Shown: positions 1 through 12,720 of the stretch, in pieces
Layout of the letters: every line of letters begins with the position of its first letter
How positions within the stretch are numbered: position 1 is the stretch's first letter
NCBI GenBank assembly: GCA_021018815.1
Contig: JAITYX010000017.1
Span: 4,154,001 to 4,218,000 of the forward strand
DNA from: Talinum fruticosum
Taxonomy: Eukaryota; Streptophyta; Magnoliopsida; Caryophyllales; Talinaceae
DNA: 64,000 bases
Direction: 5' to 3'
Notes under the pieces: generated by a model
Database searches by the model: none
What the model saw: the letters and a program-made list of their open reading frames with translations, nothing else
What the model was told of the DNA's origin: nothing
Program-made: the position numbers and the translations under genes

Positions 1-1290
1 ATAATCAACGAAACACTGTTCCCTTAAGCAACCCCAACAGATCTAGAACCTCTGGCTCTAAGATTATCGCGCAATAGTGGGGATGAGCAATTTCTCTCTC
101 TGTTTACATGTTCTTCCTAATTGAAGTTAGATATATTCCTCCAATTAAATGCAAAAGGCACATGTTTTAAGGAATACAAGAGTATAAGATAATTAGCTTA
201 TATTTTGGGAGACATCACATGCCTTTCAAAAACCAATTCGATCAACAAATAGATGGTATTGGAAATTAATAATTTATCAACCTCACAATTTAAGAATAAA
301 AGAGAGAAACTTTAAAATGGCTGACAAAGAGATTGATGATTGTATTAATGCTTCAAATTAAAAAATAATTAATAACTGAATTAGTTAAAGAAACTAAACC
401 TCAGAAAATCAAGATATCATTGTACTGAATTGAACATTTAAACAAAAGAAGAGAACCTCATCAATTAAAACAAAATTGGAAGGGCGAAAGATAGATAGAT
501 ACTTGAAAATAAAATAAAATTACCCTTGAATATAAGATTGACTATACAATGCATGCATGTGAAATTATATAGTGGGGGCACATCAAAAATAAAGTGCCCA
601 TTTGTGCTCATCCATCAATTGGCAAAGCTCACTCCAACAAGGGAGTTCTTCTTCTTCTTTTTGGTGGACATGTCCCAATTATTCAACTTTGAACTTGATG
701 GAGAGAGGTCATTCATAGGCTATTTAGTTCATTCAGTTGGTTTTTGAAGTTAGATTGCTTAGTGTGATTTGTCTTTGTCAAAGGTTAAAGCCATGCAACT
801 TATAGAATATTTCTTATGTTTAGAGCCGTAAATAAACTTTTAAATTCACCATCTTATCTTCATAATTATACATACTATATTATGTCTTAAGAATTGACTC
901 AACTAACTAAAGATACGAAGTTTAGTCATTTCAAGTTATTTGAGATCATTTCAATTGTTGTTGCGATATACATTGACATGATTTAGTAATAAAAGTCTAT
1001 GAAGATTTGAGAACATTCTCTTCTTTTTTTTCACCAACAACAATATTAATATATCATATAGTATCATTATAAAAATAAAAAAAGAGGAAATGAGAAAATT
1101 TTAACGGAGATACTCTTTAGATGGAAAGTTTGGTAGATTGAGATTGGCTAGTAACAATTTTTTTTTCCTATAAGCTATCTAGTTTTATGCATGTTAGTCG
1201 TAATTTATTAATATTATTGTGTTGCTTTAAGTATTTTAAATTTCTTTGTTTACATATTTATTTATTTTCTAAGGTTTCAAAAGTTTTCAA
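1..1290. other. intergenic, AT-rich
   Basis: I see no gene, RNA or recognisable repeat here. The only open frames are short and lack protein-like composition. Confidence 0.5.
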
Positions 1291-1298
1291 CTGAAAGT

Positions 1299-2790
1299 AT
1301 GCAAAAGACCAGCATAACAAAAAAAAATTACATTACATTACAACACAATACGGTCGTAATTGTATTCAAGATTAAGCTCGTACATTCCTTGATTGGCCCC
1401 TCTTTCTTGTATACACATAGATCGGTGATTTCAATACAGAGAAGATTTTTGTGGAATTGCAATAAGGAAGGAAGAGGTTGTGTCATTGTGAAATGGGAAA
1501 TTGTCCAGTTACCTAAGAATAAAAGAGGGCTAGGAATGGGAAATATGATACTCAAGAATTCAACCCTCCTCTTCAAGTGATGGTGGAGATATGCACGTGA
1601 AGAAGGAGCCCTGTGGAGGAAGGTTATTAACTCCATTTACAAGGAAGATGGGCTTAAAATGCCATCAAGAAGATTAACCAAATTACCAGGGCCATGGAGA
1701 GACATCAAAAACACTAGCCCATGAAGACAGTCCAGTACAGAGAGCATTTTTCCAAAACTTGAGAATGGAAGTGGGAGAAGGCAAAAACATCAGTTTTTGG
1801 GAGGACAATTGGCTGATAGAGATTCCACTTTAAAATGATTATCCAAATTTGTTCAAGTAATCTACCCAGGAAAAAGAAACAATCTACAATATAGGGTGGT
1901 TTGAAGGTGAAAGCTGGAGGTGGGCATTAGCTTGGAAAAGGGGACTCAACGAAGAAGAGCAACAACAACTTGCAAACCTTAATAATTATAAGCTTATCCA
2001 ATGTCATCCACAAAGGCAGAAAAAAGACACCATAATATGGTGCGGGAAACCTAATTTTTAGTTAAAAAGCTGTCGGTTGAGACCCAGAAGCTACTACCCC
2101 AAGTAAGCATGGTTGATAGCCTTGTGTGCTCAGTGTGAAAGAATGTGGCACCCCCAAAGGTAGAGTTTATGGTATGGTTGGCCTTGCTAGGCAAACTCAA
2201 CACAAAAGACCTACTACAAAGGAAAGGAATACTGCCTTCAGAAGATAACAAATGCACATTCTGCTCGCTTCATACTGAAAGCATTGATCACCTACTTCTC
2301 ACCTGTCCATTTGCTTGGAACATATGGTTTAGCAGTGCAGTATACCTAGGCAGCCCAATACTACAACAGGAACATATAAGGCAGTTGTATGAAATGTGGA
2401 TCAGGAGGAAAATTCAGAACAAGATCAGGAAAGAGTTTTGGATTGCGAGTTTCTTTGTAGTTATTTGGAGCTTGTGGAACCATAGAAATAGCATTGTCTT
2501 TGAAAATCAAGAAAAGGATGCAGAAGGATTGAAAAGTACCATCAAATGGAGAGTAGCATTATGGTCAAAGGCATGGAAGGAACAAATATCATATCCCCCT
2601 TATGAGTTGGCTAGAAATTTTAAATCGATTCCCATTTTTTTCCATGAAAACTAGCCAATAAAAGTAGCCCTTCATAGACCAGAATAGGAAGCAAGATGTA
2701 CTGATATTGTATTAAGGAAGTTATATGTGTTTTTTGAGCTATGCTCTCTTTGCTCCCATGGCTTTTATCAATCGGAAAAAAAGGTCGGTC
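1299..2790 (+). pseudogene. 5'-truncated non-LTR retrotransposon (LINE) fragment, C-terminal half of ORF2
   Basis: This is a degraded LINE reverse-transcriptase tail. A first block (about 1410-1640) encodes the usual post-RT region: a stretch with RRFLW, then VKWE and a GLGMGN motif, followed after a stop by WWRYAREEGALWRKVI. A second open block (2145-2654) is the zf-RVT zinc-binding domain, with FMVWLALLGKLNTKDLLQRKG followed by CTFCSLHTESIDHLLLTCPFAWNIW, including the Cys-Cys-His-Cys ligands. In-frame stops at about 1578 and 2061, plus frame changes, show that it is dead. The 3' end is near 2790, where an A-rich run follows a TTTATCAATCGG tail. The order is typical of plant L1-type elements, and no reverse-transcriptase catalytic core is left. 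Confidence 0.85.
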
Positions 2791-2966
2791 AACATTCCCT
2801 TTAAGAATTAATTGCTAGATGATGTAATTAAAATAATATCGAGTTTAATTTCTTAGCTTCATTGTGATATATGATATGTTTTCGTGTATGACGAGCCATT
2901 TTCTAAGCCTAAGATGAAGCATCAAGTGAATATTGTCAATTTATCATGTCAAAATGTCAACCGGTC

Positions 2967-3078
<112 letters not shown>

Positions 3079-3320
3079 AGTTATTGATGTATCTAAAAAT
3101 CTTAATAAAGTTAATTATGAGTTTTTTCAAGTTAAGAGGGAATAAAAATGTATGACTCGAGTTCCTAATAAACCTTAAAAACAGAAAATTAATCTTTGTT
3201 TTTGGTTTTTTTGTTTGTAACTAATCTCTTCACGTGGGTCTAAAATTTTCACAGAATTATGAAAAATAACTTTAGAATATGACATAATCAATATAGAAGA
3301 TCGGAGAACACAGTGATATA

Positions 3321-3597
3321 TTCTCTCCGTTTTACAATGCTTTTTATTTTTGAATTGTGCGGAAGTATAAAGAAACATAAATTTCTGACAAAATTTATGT
3401 TAAAAACTAAGTTCTTCCAAAATTTTATTTGAAATGAAAAGTTTAATAAAAAAATTGTAGAAAAATAATTAATAAATATAAAATTAATAAATAAATTATT
3501 ATATATATATCATTAAAATTATATAATAAAAAATATTAATTAAAGTAACATATATCATTAAAATTTTATCTGAAATGAAAAGTTTAATAGATAGAGT
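3321..3597. mobile_element. Stowaway-like MITE, degraded
   Basis: The left end reads CTCTCCGTTTTACAATGC after a TA dinucleotide. The right end reads TTAATAGATAGAG followed by TA. Both resemble the CTCCCTCCGTT termini and TA target duplication of Tc1/mariner-derived Stowaway elements. The interior is AT-rich and non-coding. The terminal match is only partial. Confidence 0.4.
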
Positions 3598-3599
3598 AC

Positions 3600-4761
3600 T
3601 AATTTTCATATATAATGATACCTCTTTGGGCCATTTGACTAGAAGGTAATGGACCAACTACCAATATTTAATAAAATGGGCTTTTTGGGCCTCAAGTCCC
3701 TCCCCTTGTGCACCTTTTTGCGTGTTGGCGTTATCGTCATTCCTAAAATTCCATTAAAAAAATCATTCATAAAATTAATCTGCAAATTTAAGTTTCAATT
3801 TAATTTTTTTAACTAAAAATTGAGACAAGATTTGAAAAAATTACACGTGTTCAGATCTCAGCAAGAAGATATATCCATCATTGTTGCTTATTCCACACGC
3901 AAACCTCTTTCTTTTGTTTTAAATTAGAAAATATTAAAAATTAGAGTATATTCTCACTCACTGAAATTTCACTTTCTCAAATTTAAAATATTTTTTTATT
4001 GTTGATAAAAAAAATTTATTAATTAAATTTATATATAATACAAGTAACTCCCTTTTTATGGTTTTTCGGCCAAGTCCTATGGTAAATTTACTATATGAAA
4101 CGGATTGATAAACTTTATATTTGATTCACAAAATAGTATTACGTTTTTGTTGTATGATCAATAAAAAATCAAATATATTAAGAATTTGAATTTAATTATT
4201 AGGCAAATATTTTTTATATTAACCAACGGATTAAACTTTAAATGATTATTGGATCCCAAAAAAAACTCCAAATGATTATACATGCTCTCCAAATATTATC
4301 AATATAAATTTTGTAAGATAAAATATAAAATGTCGTATATACACTTAGAAATATCTCATTACTCGTCATATGTCAACAAATGATTGGACAAATATAAATA
4401 TAGGAATTTTTAAAATAATTAATAAGCAAGATTTTTTATTTTTTTTATGAAGTGAAGAAGGAACATTTTAGGAATCTCATTTGTTGGGATGAATCCAATA
4501 TAATAGAAAATTCGAATATCTTGATTCTCTTACATTGATTGATATGAGTACTTGACGGTTGGTTAGTCTTCTTCTTCTTCTCCAACCCTTAAAAATACAA
4601 CAGGTTTGTTTTCCTCTCCCTTTCTTCTTCTTTTTTTCTTTCTACGATTGATGAAGCTTTCCCAAAATATTTATCTAATCATAGTAATCATTAAATATGT
4701 TATATGAATCATATGATAGTATTTTCTTCGCCTCTGCAAAATAATTAATTTTTAAATTTAA
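3600..4761. other. intergenic, AT-rich
   Basis: No gene or clear repeat is visible. A short CTTCTTCTTCTTCTCC tract lies near 4568. Confidence 0.4.
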
Positions 4762-4769
4762 GTCTTATT

Positions 4770-5852
4770 AAATGGCGGAGTCGAAATTTAAAACAAGTGT
4801 GTCCATCTGTTAAAATTTCTCTCTCGAATTACCACCGTCAGTTCCTCCATTAGATTCATTGTCAATTCCACTACTAATTGTATTAATGTCCTTCCCTTTT
4901 TCAGGTTCTTTCCTTTTTAAGTATCGTAAAATATAATTATGTCAACCCATATTAAACTGAACAAAAAACAAAAAAAAATCGAAAAATTCAACGCAAACCC
5001 CAGAAACATAATCGCACCCATCATAATTACAGGACCATACAAATTACAATCAATCAAAACATCTAATTAATCAAATAGTAAACCAAATAATTGAACTCAT
5101 TAATCCATCCAGACAATAATGTTCCCAGTTCATGAGCAACCTTTTTCGATTTTTCAATGCCAGACAACAATGATGTTCATGAGCAAACAACAGTCAAAAA
5201 ATAAAACAATAATATACTGATTTTGTAAGAAAATTTGTAAATTTAAAGTGCAAAATTGAGAAGTCTACCTGAATTCTAAAAACTTAGGGTTCAAATTGAG
5301 GTTGAGGTGAGGTGAGTCGCTGACATTGTGTGGATGGGCTTCTTGCCAGCCGGAAATTGAGAAGTAGCACCGAGAAAGGCACAGAGAAGACTGAGGAAGA
5401 GCAGCGAACTTTCGCCGTGTGGTTGAGAGCAAAGAGGGAGGGAACAGAGTGAGCGTGGACAGAACAGAGAGCGAAGCAAGGCAAAGAGGTAGAGTAGAGA
5501 GACCGACAAGAGAAGAACCATGGGAGCACAGAGAGCAAGGGCAAAGATTACAGAGAGCGAGAGAGGAACCACGAGGAGAAAGAGAGAGAGAGATCTGAGA
5601 GCACAGCACGGGAGTTGAGAGACTGAGGAGAAAGAGAGACAGAGAGTGCTCATGGTCTCACGGGAGGGAGAATGGAAAAGGGCCGGTCCATTAAGGGTGT
5701 CCAATTTTTGGGCCAAATTTAAGAGTATCCATTTACACATTATTTCAACTTTTACAGTCCTAACATATCTATGATTTAAGTTTTTTTTTTTTTTTTTTTT
5801 TTGGTCAAAGGTGTCCATGGACACCCTTACCCTGTTCAGGGTTCCACCCCTG
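4770..5852. mobile_element. non-autonomous hAT-like DNA transposon
   Basis: The ends are imperfect inverted repeats: the left end starts AAATGGCGGAGTCG and the reverse complement of the right end starts CAGGGGTGGAACCC. They are flanked by near-identical 8-bp duplications, GTCTTATT at 4762-4769 and CTCTTATT at 5853-5860. An 8-bp duplication with a CAGGGG-GGA type terminus is the hallmark of hAT elements. The interior has a GA-rich block (5370-5650), a T21 tract and a GGTGTCCATGGACACC palindrome near the right end. The Ser/Leu-rich minus-strand open frames come from the GA-rich block. I see no transposase motif, so it would need a helper. Confidence 0.65.
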
Positions 5853-6314
5853 CTCTTATTGATGGCTTTTCATATGTGGTTATCTTGTTATTGTTCGTTT
5901 CTTTCAAATCCTCCTATTAGATTAATTATTCTCCTTATTAATATGATGTTACTTAAGTAAAATAATATATAATCCGTCTGTTTTACAATACATATTAATT
6001 AAACTAACTTTTTTGCTTCAAAATATCTTGTCATTTTACTATCCCAATAATATATTAATTTTTTTCATTTCCAAAGAAACATTAGAACAACTTGATTTAT
6101 TTTTTAAAAAAATAATAAGAATTACTTTTTTATTAAATTAGTAACAATCTTACCTCAACAAAACAATATAAAATTAAATCTTCGACTAATATTAATTATG
6201 AATAATTTTTATACCTAAAATAAATTACATCCTTAATAAAATAAAATAAAATCATATCTCCCGATCTTATTCTCTTCCTCATCCCCTTCTTACTTATCTT
6301 TAAAAAAATGTTAA

Positions 6315-7075
6315 TCTATATACTATATAATAGCAATCTTTTCAAAAGTATGATGTAGCGGTCTGAGAGTGAATTTAGGTGTTTCGTCGAATAAAAAAAT
6401 AATAATTTATCATTGAAAAAAATAAGTTTTCACTCATATTCTTTTTACTCCATCCAAAATAATAATAATAATAACAATAATACTATATAGAATTTTTCAG
6501 AATAATTAAAGAAAATTAAAGATAATAAAATAAAAACATAATCTTAAACAAAAAGTTAAACAAATAATAAAATGCATTAAATAAATACCAAAATAAATAA
6601 TTAAATTACCAAAATATTAAAACTATTTTATGGATCTAATAGCCTAAAAATCTAAAATAAAAATAAAAACACTAAATTTATAAATTTATTAAATTAAAAA
6701 CATGCTTTAACCTAAATTAGTAAATAAGTCTGAAAAATTATCAAATCAATTATATATTATAAAAATATCTAATCTTAATATGAAAATTAAATAATAATTA
6801 ATCATCCTAATTAATTCATAAAATATATATTATAAAAATATCTAATCTTAATATGAAATTTAAATAATAATTAATCATCCTAATTAATTCATAAAAATAT
6901 AAAATAGAAAAAAAACAAAACTAATCTATATACTGTATAATAGCAATCTTTTCAAAAGTATGATGTAGCGGTCTGAGAGTGAATTTAGGTGTTTCGTCGA
7001 ATAAAATAATAATAATTTATCATTGAAAAAAATAGGTTTCCACTCATATTTGGACTCTTTTTTACTCCATGCCAA

Positions 7076-7116
<41 letters not shown>

Positions 7117-7740
7117 CACTATATATAATTTTTCATAAAAATTAAAGAAAATTAAAGATAAATAAATAAAAACATAATCTTAAACAAAAAGTTAAACAAA
7201 TAATAAAATGCACTAAATCAATACCACAATAAATAATTAAATTACCAAAATATTAAAACTATTTTATGGATCTAATAGCCTAAAAACCTAAAATAAAAAT
7301 GAAAACACTAAATTTATAAATTTATTAAATTAAAAACATGCTTTAATCTAAATTAGTAAATAAGTCTGAAAAATTATCAAATCAGTTATATATTATAAAA
7401 ATATCAAATATCTAATCTTAATATGAAAATTAAATAATAATTAATCATCCTAATTAATTCATAAAAATTTAAAACAGAAAAAAAAACAAAACTAAGTATA
7501 AAATTAATAAATAAAAAATTTACAAAATTATATAATAAATTAAATCAAAAATTTGAAAAATGTAAAAGTAACCTAAAACCTAAAAATATTTTTTTATAGT
7601 TTTCTAGAAAAATTAAACAGAATTAAAAATAAAAAAATATAGTCTTCAACAGAAAGTAAAACAAATAATAAACTGCACTAAATAAATGAGAAAATAAATA
7701 ATTAAATTACCAAAATATTAAGGTTAGACAAAATTATTAT
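6315..7740 (+). repeat. 610-bp tandem duplication with a third partial copy
   Basis: The segment 6315-6924 recurs from 6925 to about 7490 with high identity. The shared blocks include TGATGTAGCGGTCTGAGAGT and the AT-rich portions after it. A third, more diverged partial copy follows at about 7595-7725. The second copy is expanded internally by a (TAA)n run at about 7076-7117. Confidence 0.85.
7076..7117. repeat. (AAT)n microsatellite
   Basis: About a dozen AAT units lie inside the second tandem copy. The first copy has only a few units at the equivalent place (about 6460-6480). Confidence 0.9.
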
Positions 7741-9907
7741 ATTTCAGGCCCAAAATAATGTTGCATATCATTATACATAAAAATAAATGAGAGCTAATAT
7801 ATAATCCAAACCCTAAATAAATAAATACATAACTATATATATTAATTTTATTTTATGCCTTAATATATTTTAATTTTTAGATTACTTTTCTTTTTGTTTT
7901 TGTTAGTCAGTTTGTTAGAAGTTAGAATAAAATTAGTCTTCTTTGATTAATTTTATTTTTATTTTACTATAGGGTTTAGTTTTTTTTTTTCTTCAAACTA
8001 TAGGGTTTAGTTAGAATCTTTTTAATCTATTAATATTAATTTTCTTAGTTTTTATAACTAATTTGATAATTTTTTAGATTTTTTTCTAATTTAGGTTAAA
8101 GCAGGTCTTTAATTTAATAAATTTATAACGTTGTTAATTTTTCATTGTTGATGGTGTTTTTTGACTTTGTGTTATAAAATTGTATTAGTTCAAAATATAT
8201 TTATTATAAGAATTTTTAAAATTAAAATCAAGAGGAACATGGTACAAAAATAATATTTAAATATTTCACTATCTAAGGAAGCAATTTGGTTATTACCTTC
8301 ATCCTATGTACGAAATGATTTAATAAATCTTAATAAATTATAAATTAATATAATAAAAATATAACAACTATATATATACTGGATATTAATAATTAAAAAT
8401 GCCTACAAGATAGAAAATTATGATTCAAATATGTTGTGGAATAAAATGTAACGAATAAAAAGTTATGAATTATATTGCTTCAGTTCGTAATTTGTGTACT
8501 TTAAATTCGTAATTTGTGTTATGTTTAAAAAATTGCAAACTTAATATGCCAACTTCTATTAAGCCTCAAAATTTTTGCACAACATACGAGATCATTTTTT
8601 TTTTTGTTATAAATACAGTTTATTTTAGTTTCTCCTAACATGTCTATATGTGACTTATTATTGACAAACATATTTAAATCATATCTTTTACTATTGTAAG
8701 TTTTCTAAATTATTAAAAGATGATTATTTGCCATCAAACCTCCCCGCCGTCTTGAAATAGAACTCATGTTACTCTTATTATGTTAATTAATTGAGAGGAA
8801 GAGTTGTGTATTGGGGGAAGCAATTGGTTGTTAATTGAGTAAAACATGTATTTATAAAATGTCAATTGTATCAATATTTTTGCCTCATTGATTCACTACT
8901 AAAATCTCGATCAATTTTCAATACAAGTACAAAACACGGATGATTTTATTACCCCACGTCGCGAATTGACCTATTATGTCCTTTACTATGATACAAATTA
9001 CCTATTATTGTTAAATATATTTGGATCACTTCTATCATTATAATATTTTTCACTATTAATCTCAATATAAGTAGTTATTATATGTTTAATTATCTTTGTG
9101 TGCAAAGGTAGGTAAGAATGGATAAATCATTGTATTCACCTTATAATTTTTAAAAAATAAGATCTCATTATGGGTATATGTATACTTTTTAAGAGTTAGT
9201 GTAATATTTAAGTCAATGATATTTTAGTAGGTTGGTTACATATAAATATTTATTTAAGCGTCTATTAAGTTAAATTAGTATTGACTTTGTACAGAGTTAT
9301 TATGAGTTATAACTTTGATATTCTTTTATTGATTTGATGTACTTTGTATTGTAATATTAATTTGTGACATAATGATATTTATTGTCATCTATAAGTCATC
9401 TAACTCAATATCTACCAATCATATATTATCCTTTTCCAACTAATATTTACCTTTTGATATCCAAACATATTGTCACACTATTTATTTAATTGTATGAATT
9501 AGGATTATTTAAATTGTTTTATTTTTAGAGGAACCTGACTTCTTAATATTCCAAATCACGTGTCTAATCTTAAAACATTGATGATATTTTTTAACACTCT
9601 TTTTTATTTGTTATTTTAGATTATTTATTTATTCTTTTGAAATTTAGAATGATTGGAAGATGAATGTGTGCTGGGCTCTAATAATTTTTATGTGTTAGTT
9701 TCGATAACTTTGATGATTCACGAAAGCGTTTTAATTATGAGGGGGATAACATGTATAAGAATATTGTTGAAAATGAAATCATTCAATAAAATCAAATGAT
9801 CGAGAAAAAGAAACTCACAAGTAAAACATCGATGCGTAATTCAATAATTTCTTAAGTTATGCATTGTACTAACATTACTCCGTGCATAAGCACGGGTCCA
9901 AGACTAA

Positions 9908-10732
9908 TAATTGAGAAAGACAAAAAAAACTAAAAAATGAATATAAAAGAGAGATCACATAAAACGTGAAAGAGGGACAAGCGTGATTATTGGTTACCAC
10001 CTCCAGGCTCCAGGCTCCAATGTTCGTTGGCTGGCTGAATGCGTGTCTTGTATACGTGAATCTTGAAGATATCTCAAGTTGTTGTAGTTGACAAATTTAA
10101 ATGGTGTGGAAATTATTGTTCATTAATTAATCAAGAGGAAATGAAAGAAACAAAGTTAAACAAGTTAATTAGTTCACACATTATGGTCATCCACTCCATC
10201 ATCATTACACTTGGCAAAATTATTTTTTAAATAATTGATGAATTTTATTAACTTTTTAAAATCAGATGACACCTACAATAAAAATTAAAATCAAACAAAT
10301 TCATAACTAAAATAATAAAATAAATCTTTTGATTAAAAAAATTAATTGAAACTATTTTGACCGCTCATCTTCTAGTTAATCTTTGTTTCATCATACATCC
10401 TATAACGAGGAGATCCATAAATCTTGTATAACCTTCTTATGGAATATCCTTCATTCAAACAAGGTATGAAAAAACTCTCACAAATGGAGATAGAATAATT
10501 ATTTATAAAAAAAAAATACTACATAAAATATACAAGAAAGAGAGATTGAAGCTTATCGTTGATAAAATGTCGACAGCCCAAAAGAAAAAAAAGGTATGAT
10601 TTTCTAGAGAAAAGGGAGATAGGAGGAGGAGAGGAAGGCTCAAGTTTGGCAAAATTGTTCTATTATATTAATTATATTGGTAAAATTATGGGATCACTAA
10701 AAATGTGTCTATAAGACCAATCATTTTTCGAG
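9908..10732. other. intergenic spacer between Helitron-like and Mutator-like elements
   Basis: The stretch is AT-rich with no recognisable gene. It contains a short duplicated CAGGCTCCAGGCTCCA segment near 10003. Confidence 0.4.
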
Positions 10733-10741
10733 TAAAATATA

Positions 10742-12198
10742 GGAATATTGGATCGGAATAATACACACTTTGGGAGTGTTGGCCAAAGTTAATATGAACA
10801 ATTTCCTTGGCTACGAATAGAACCAACTTTGGAGGTATTTTCCAATATCAGAATGCCACCGAGTTGTATAAGCGGCGACTCGTCGGAAACGTGACGTGGC
10901 AATACTTTTTGACACGTGTACGGCGGAGTCAATTTTTGACTAAATTTATGATATTTAAATGCCACCTATGCAAGGATTTTAATTTTTTAAAAAATGAAAA
11001 TCTCCCTCCTCCCTCTCTCTCTCTCTCGCTCTCCTCTCTCTTTCTCTCTCTCTCTCACTCTCTCGTCCCCTGTTTCGCTCATCGCTCTCCTCCCTTTCTA
11101 TCTCTCTCGTCCCCTGCTCCTCCCTCTATCTCTCTCTCTCGTCCCCTGCTCCTCGCTCTCATCTCTCTCTCTCGCTCTCGCTCTTCTCCCTATCTCTATC
11201 TCTCTCCCTTCCCCTGCTCTCGCACTCCTTCTCTTTGTCTCTTTCTCCTCCGTCTCTCTCGCTCTCTTCCCTCTCTCTGTCTCTCTCTCTTCCCCTGCTC
11301 CTCGCTCTCATCCTTCTCTCTGAATCTCTCGCTCTCCTCCCTCTCCTCCCTCTCTCTCTCGTCCCTGTTTCTACTCCTCGCTTTCCTCCCTCTCTATCTC
11401 TCTCTCGCTCCCCTCCCTCTGTCTCTCTCTCTCGTTCCCTCGCTCCTCGCTCCCCTCCCTCTCTCTGTCTCTCTCCTTTCCCTTGCTCTCGCACTCCCTC
11501 TCTTTGTCTCTCTCGCTCCCGCTCTCTTCCTTCTCTCTGTCTCTCTCGCTACCGTTCTCTTCCCTCTCTCTGTCTCTCTCCCTTCCCCTGCTCCCTCTTT
11601 GTCTCTCTCTGTCGCTCTCCGCAGGGAAAGGGAGAGAGATAGAGAGAGACCGAGAGAGGGAGGAGAGTGGGAGCGAGAGAAACAAAGAGAAGGAGTGCGA
11701 GAGCAGGGTAAGGGAGAGAGACAGAGATAGGGAGGGAGCGAGAGCGCAGAGAGAGAGGAGAGCAAGGAGCAGGGGATGAAAGAGAGAGATAGAGGGAGGA
11801 GAGCACAAGAGAGACAGAGATGGAGGAGAGCGATGAGCGAAACAGGGGATGAGAGAGAGAGATAGAGGAGAGCGACAGAGAGAGAGGGGGAGATGAATGA
11901 GACCGAGAGAGACCGAGAGAGGGAGGAGAGAGATTTTTAATTTTTTTTAAAAAAATTTAAAATCCTTGCATAGGTGGCATTTAAATATCATAAATTTAGT
12001 CAAAAAAATTGACTCCGTCGTACGCGTGTCAAAAAGTTTTGTCACGTCACGTTTCCGATGAGCGCCGCCTATACAACTCGGTGACGTTCGATATTGGAAA
12101 ATATCCCCAAAGTTGGTTCTGTTCGCAGCCAAGGAAATTGTTCAGTATTAACTTTGGCCAACACCCCCAAAGTGTGTATTATTCCGATCCAATAACCC
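10742..12198. mobile_element. foldback Mutator-like element (MULE) with long terminal inverted repeats
   Basis: Inverted repeats of about 260 bp (10742-about 11000 and about 11937-12198) bound the element. The left end begins GGAATATTGGATCGG and the reverse complement of the right end begins GGGTTATTGGATCGG. A perfect 9-bp duplication, TAAAATATA, lies outside at 10733-10741 and 12199-12207; 9 bp is the typical MULE target-site length. The core is CT-rich in the left part (about 11000-11620) and GA-rich in the right part (about 11620-11935), so the core also folds back on itself. The Ser/Leu- and Arg/Glu-rich open frames in it are low-complexity artefacts, and there is no transposase. Confidence 0.9.
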
Positions 12199-12720
12199 TA
12201 AAATATACTATCCCCTCGGTTTCATATTTATTATTAAAATATAAAAATTAAGGGATTGAATGCTGGCAAATATGAAAAATGAGTTGATATATAGATGTGA
12301 GCACTATAGTTAGTGGGTTATATCAATTCAAACATTATTGTTATGACTTAATTAAGGCTCTGTTACTTTAAAAGTGGTCTAAAAATATAAATAAAAGATT
12401 ATTAACGTTCAATTTAAAATGTGAGATTGTTAACATCGAATAACTTCTAGACAAGATTATTAACATTTAATAGGAGAGATGTGAGAATTATTGACATTCA
12501 ATAGTTATTATCCAAAAAACAAATAAAATATGGTACTAAATTATAAAAAAAAAAAGGTCAATAAAAATGTGTTTCCCGCCTTAATTAGTTAACGAAACAC
12601 TTTACAACCTCGTACCGGTTGAATCTTCTCTCCTCTCTCCCCTCCGTGGCCTTCGCGACGAGGGATTTAATCCCAATCCACCCCCCCAGTCCTCATCACC
12701 TTTGCTCACTGAACTCTGAA
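12199..12720 (+). promoter_or_regulatory. upstream region of the first RD19-type gene
   Basis: This is 520 bp of mostly AT-rich DNA. The last 100 bp is CT-rich and leader-like, ending a few bases before the ATG at 12721. A Stowaway-like CCCCTCGGTTTCATATTTA segment near 12213 may be a truncated MITE end. No clear TATA box is evident. Confidence 0.3.

Larger units (their letters stand above)
6315..9907 (+). mobile_element. Helitron-like element (candidate)
   Basis: The left end, TCTATATACTATATAATAGC, follows an A. The right end has a 6-bp stem hairpin, CCGTGC-ATAA-GCACGG (9880-9895), followed 8 bp later by CTAA at 9904-9907 and then a T. This is the Helitron pattern: 5' TC, 3' hairpin plus CTRR, insertion between A and T, no target duplication. 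No Rep/helicase ORF is present, so it would be non-autonomous. A second identical-looking 5' end occurs at 6925 because of an internal duplication, so the true start could be either one. Confidence 0.5.

Noticed and set aside
5265..5824. Minus-strand Ser/Leu-rich open frames up to 177 codons
   Set aside because: They arise from the GA-rich core of the hAT-like element and are open in three frames.
5960..6260. Possible further Stowaway MITE starting ATCCGTCTGTTTTACAATAC
   Set aside because: No matching right end or TA duplication could be found.
6315..7740. Regularly spaced repeats considered as a CRISPR array
   Set aside because: The repeat unit is about 610 bp, AT-rich and in a plant genome; it is a tandem duplication.
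10807..11808. Long open frames of Ser/Leu-rich or Arg/Glu-rich protein on both strands, up to 307 codons
   Set aside because: They are translations of CT/GA low-complexity DNA in the foldback MULE; several frames are open at once and none has domain-like composition.
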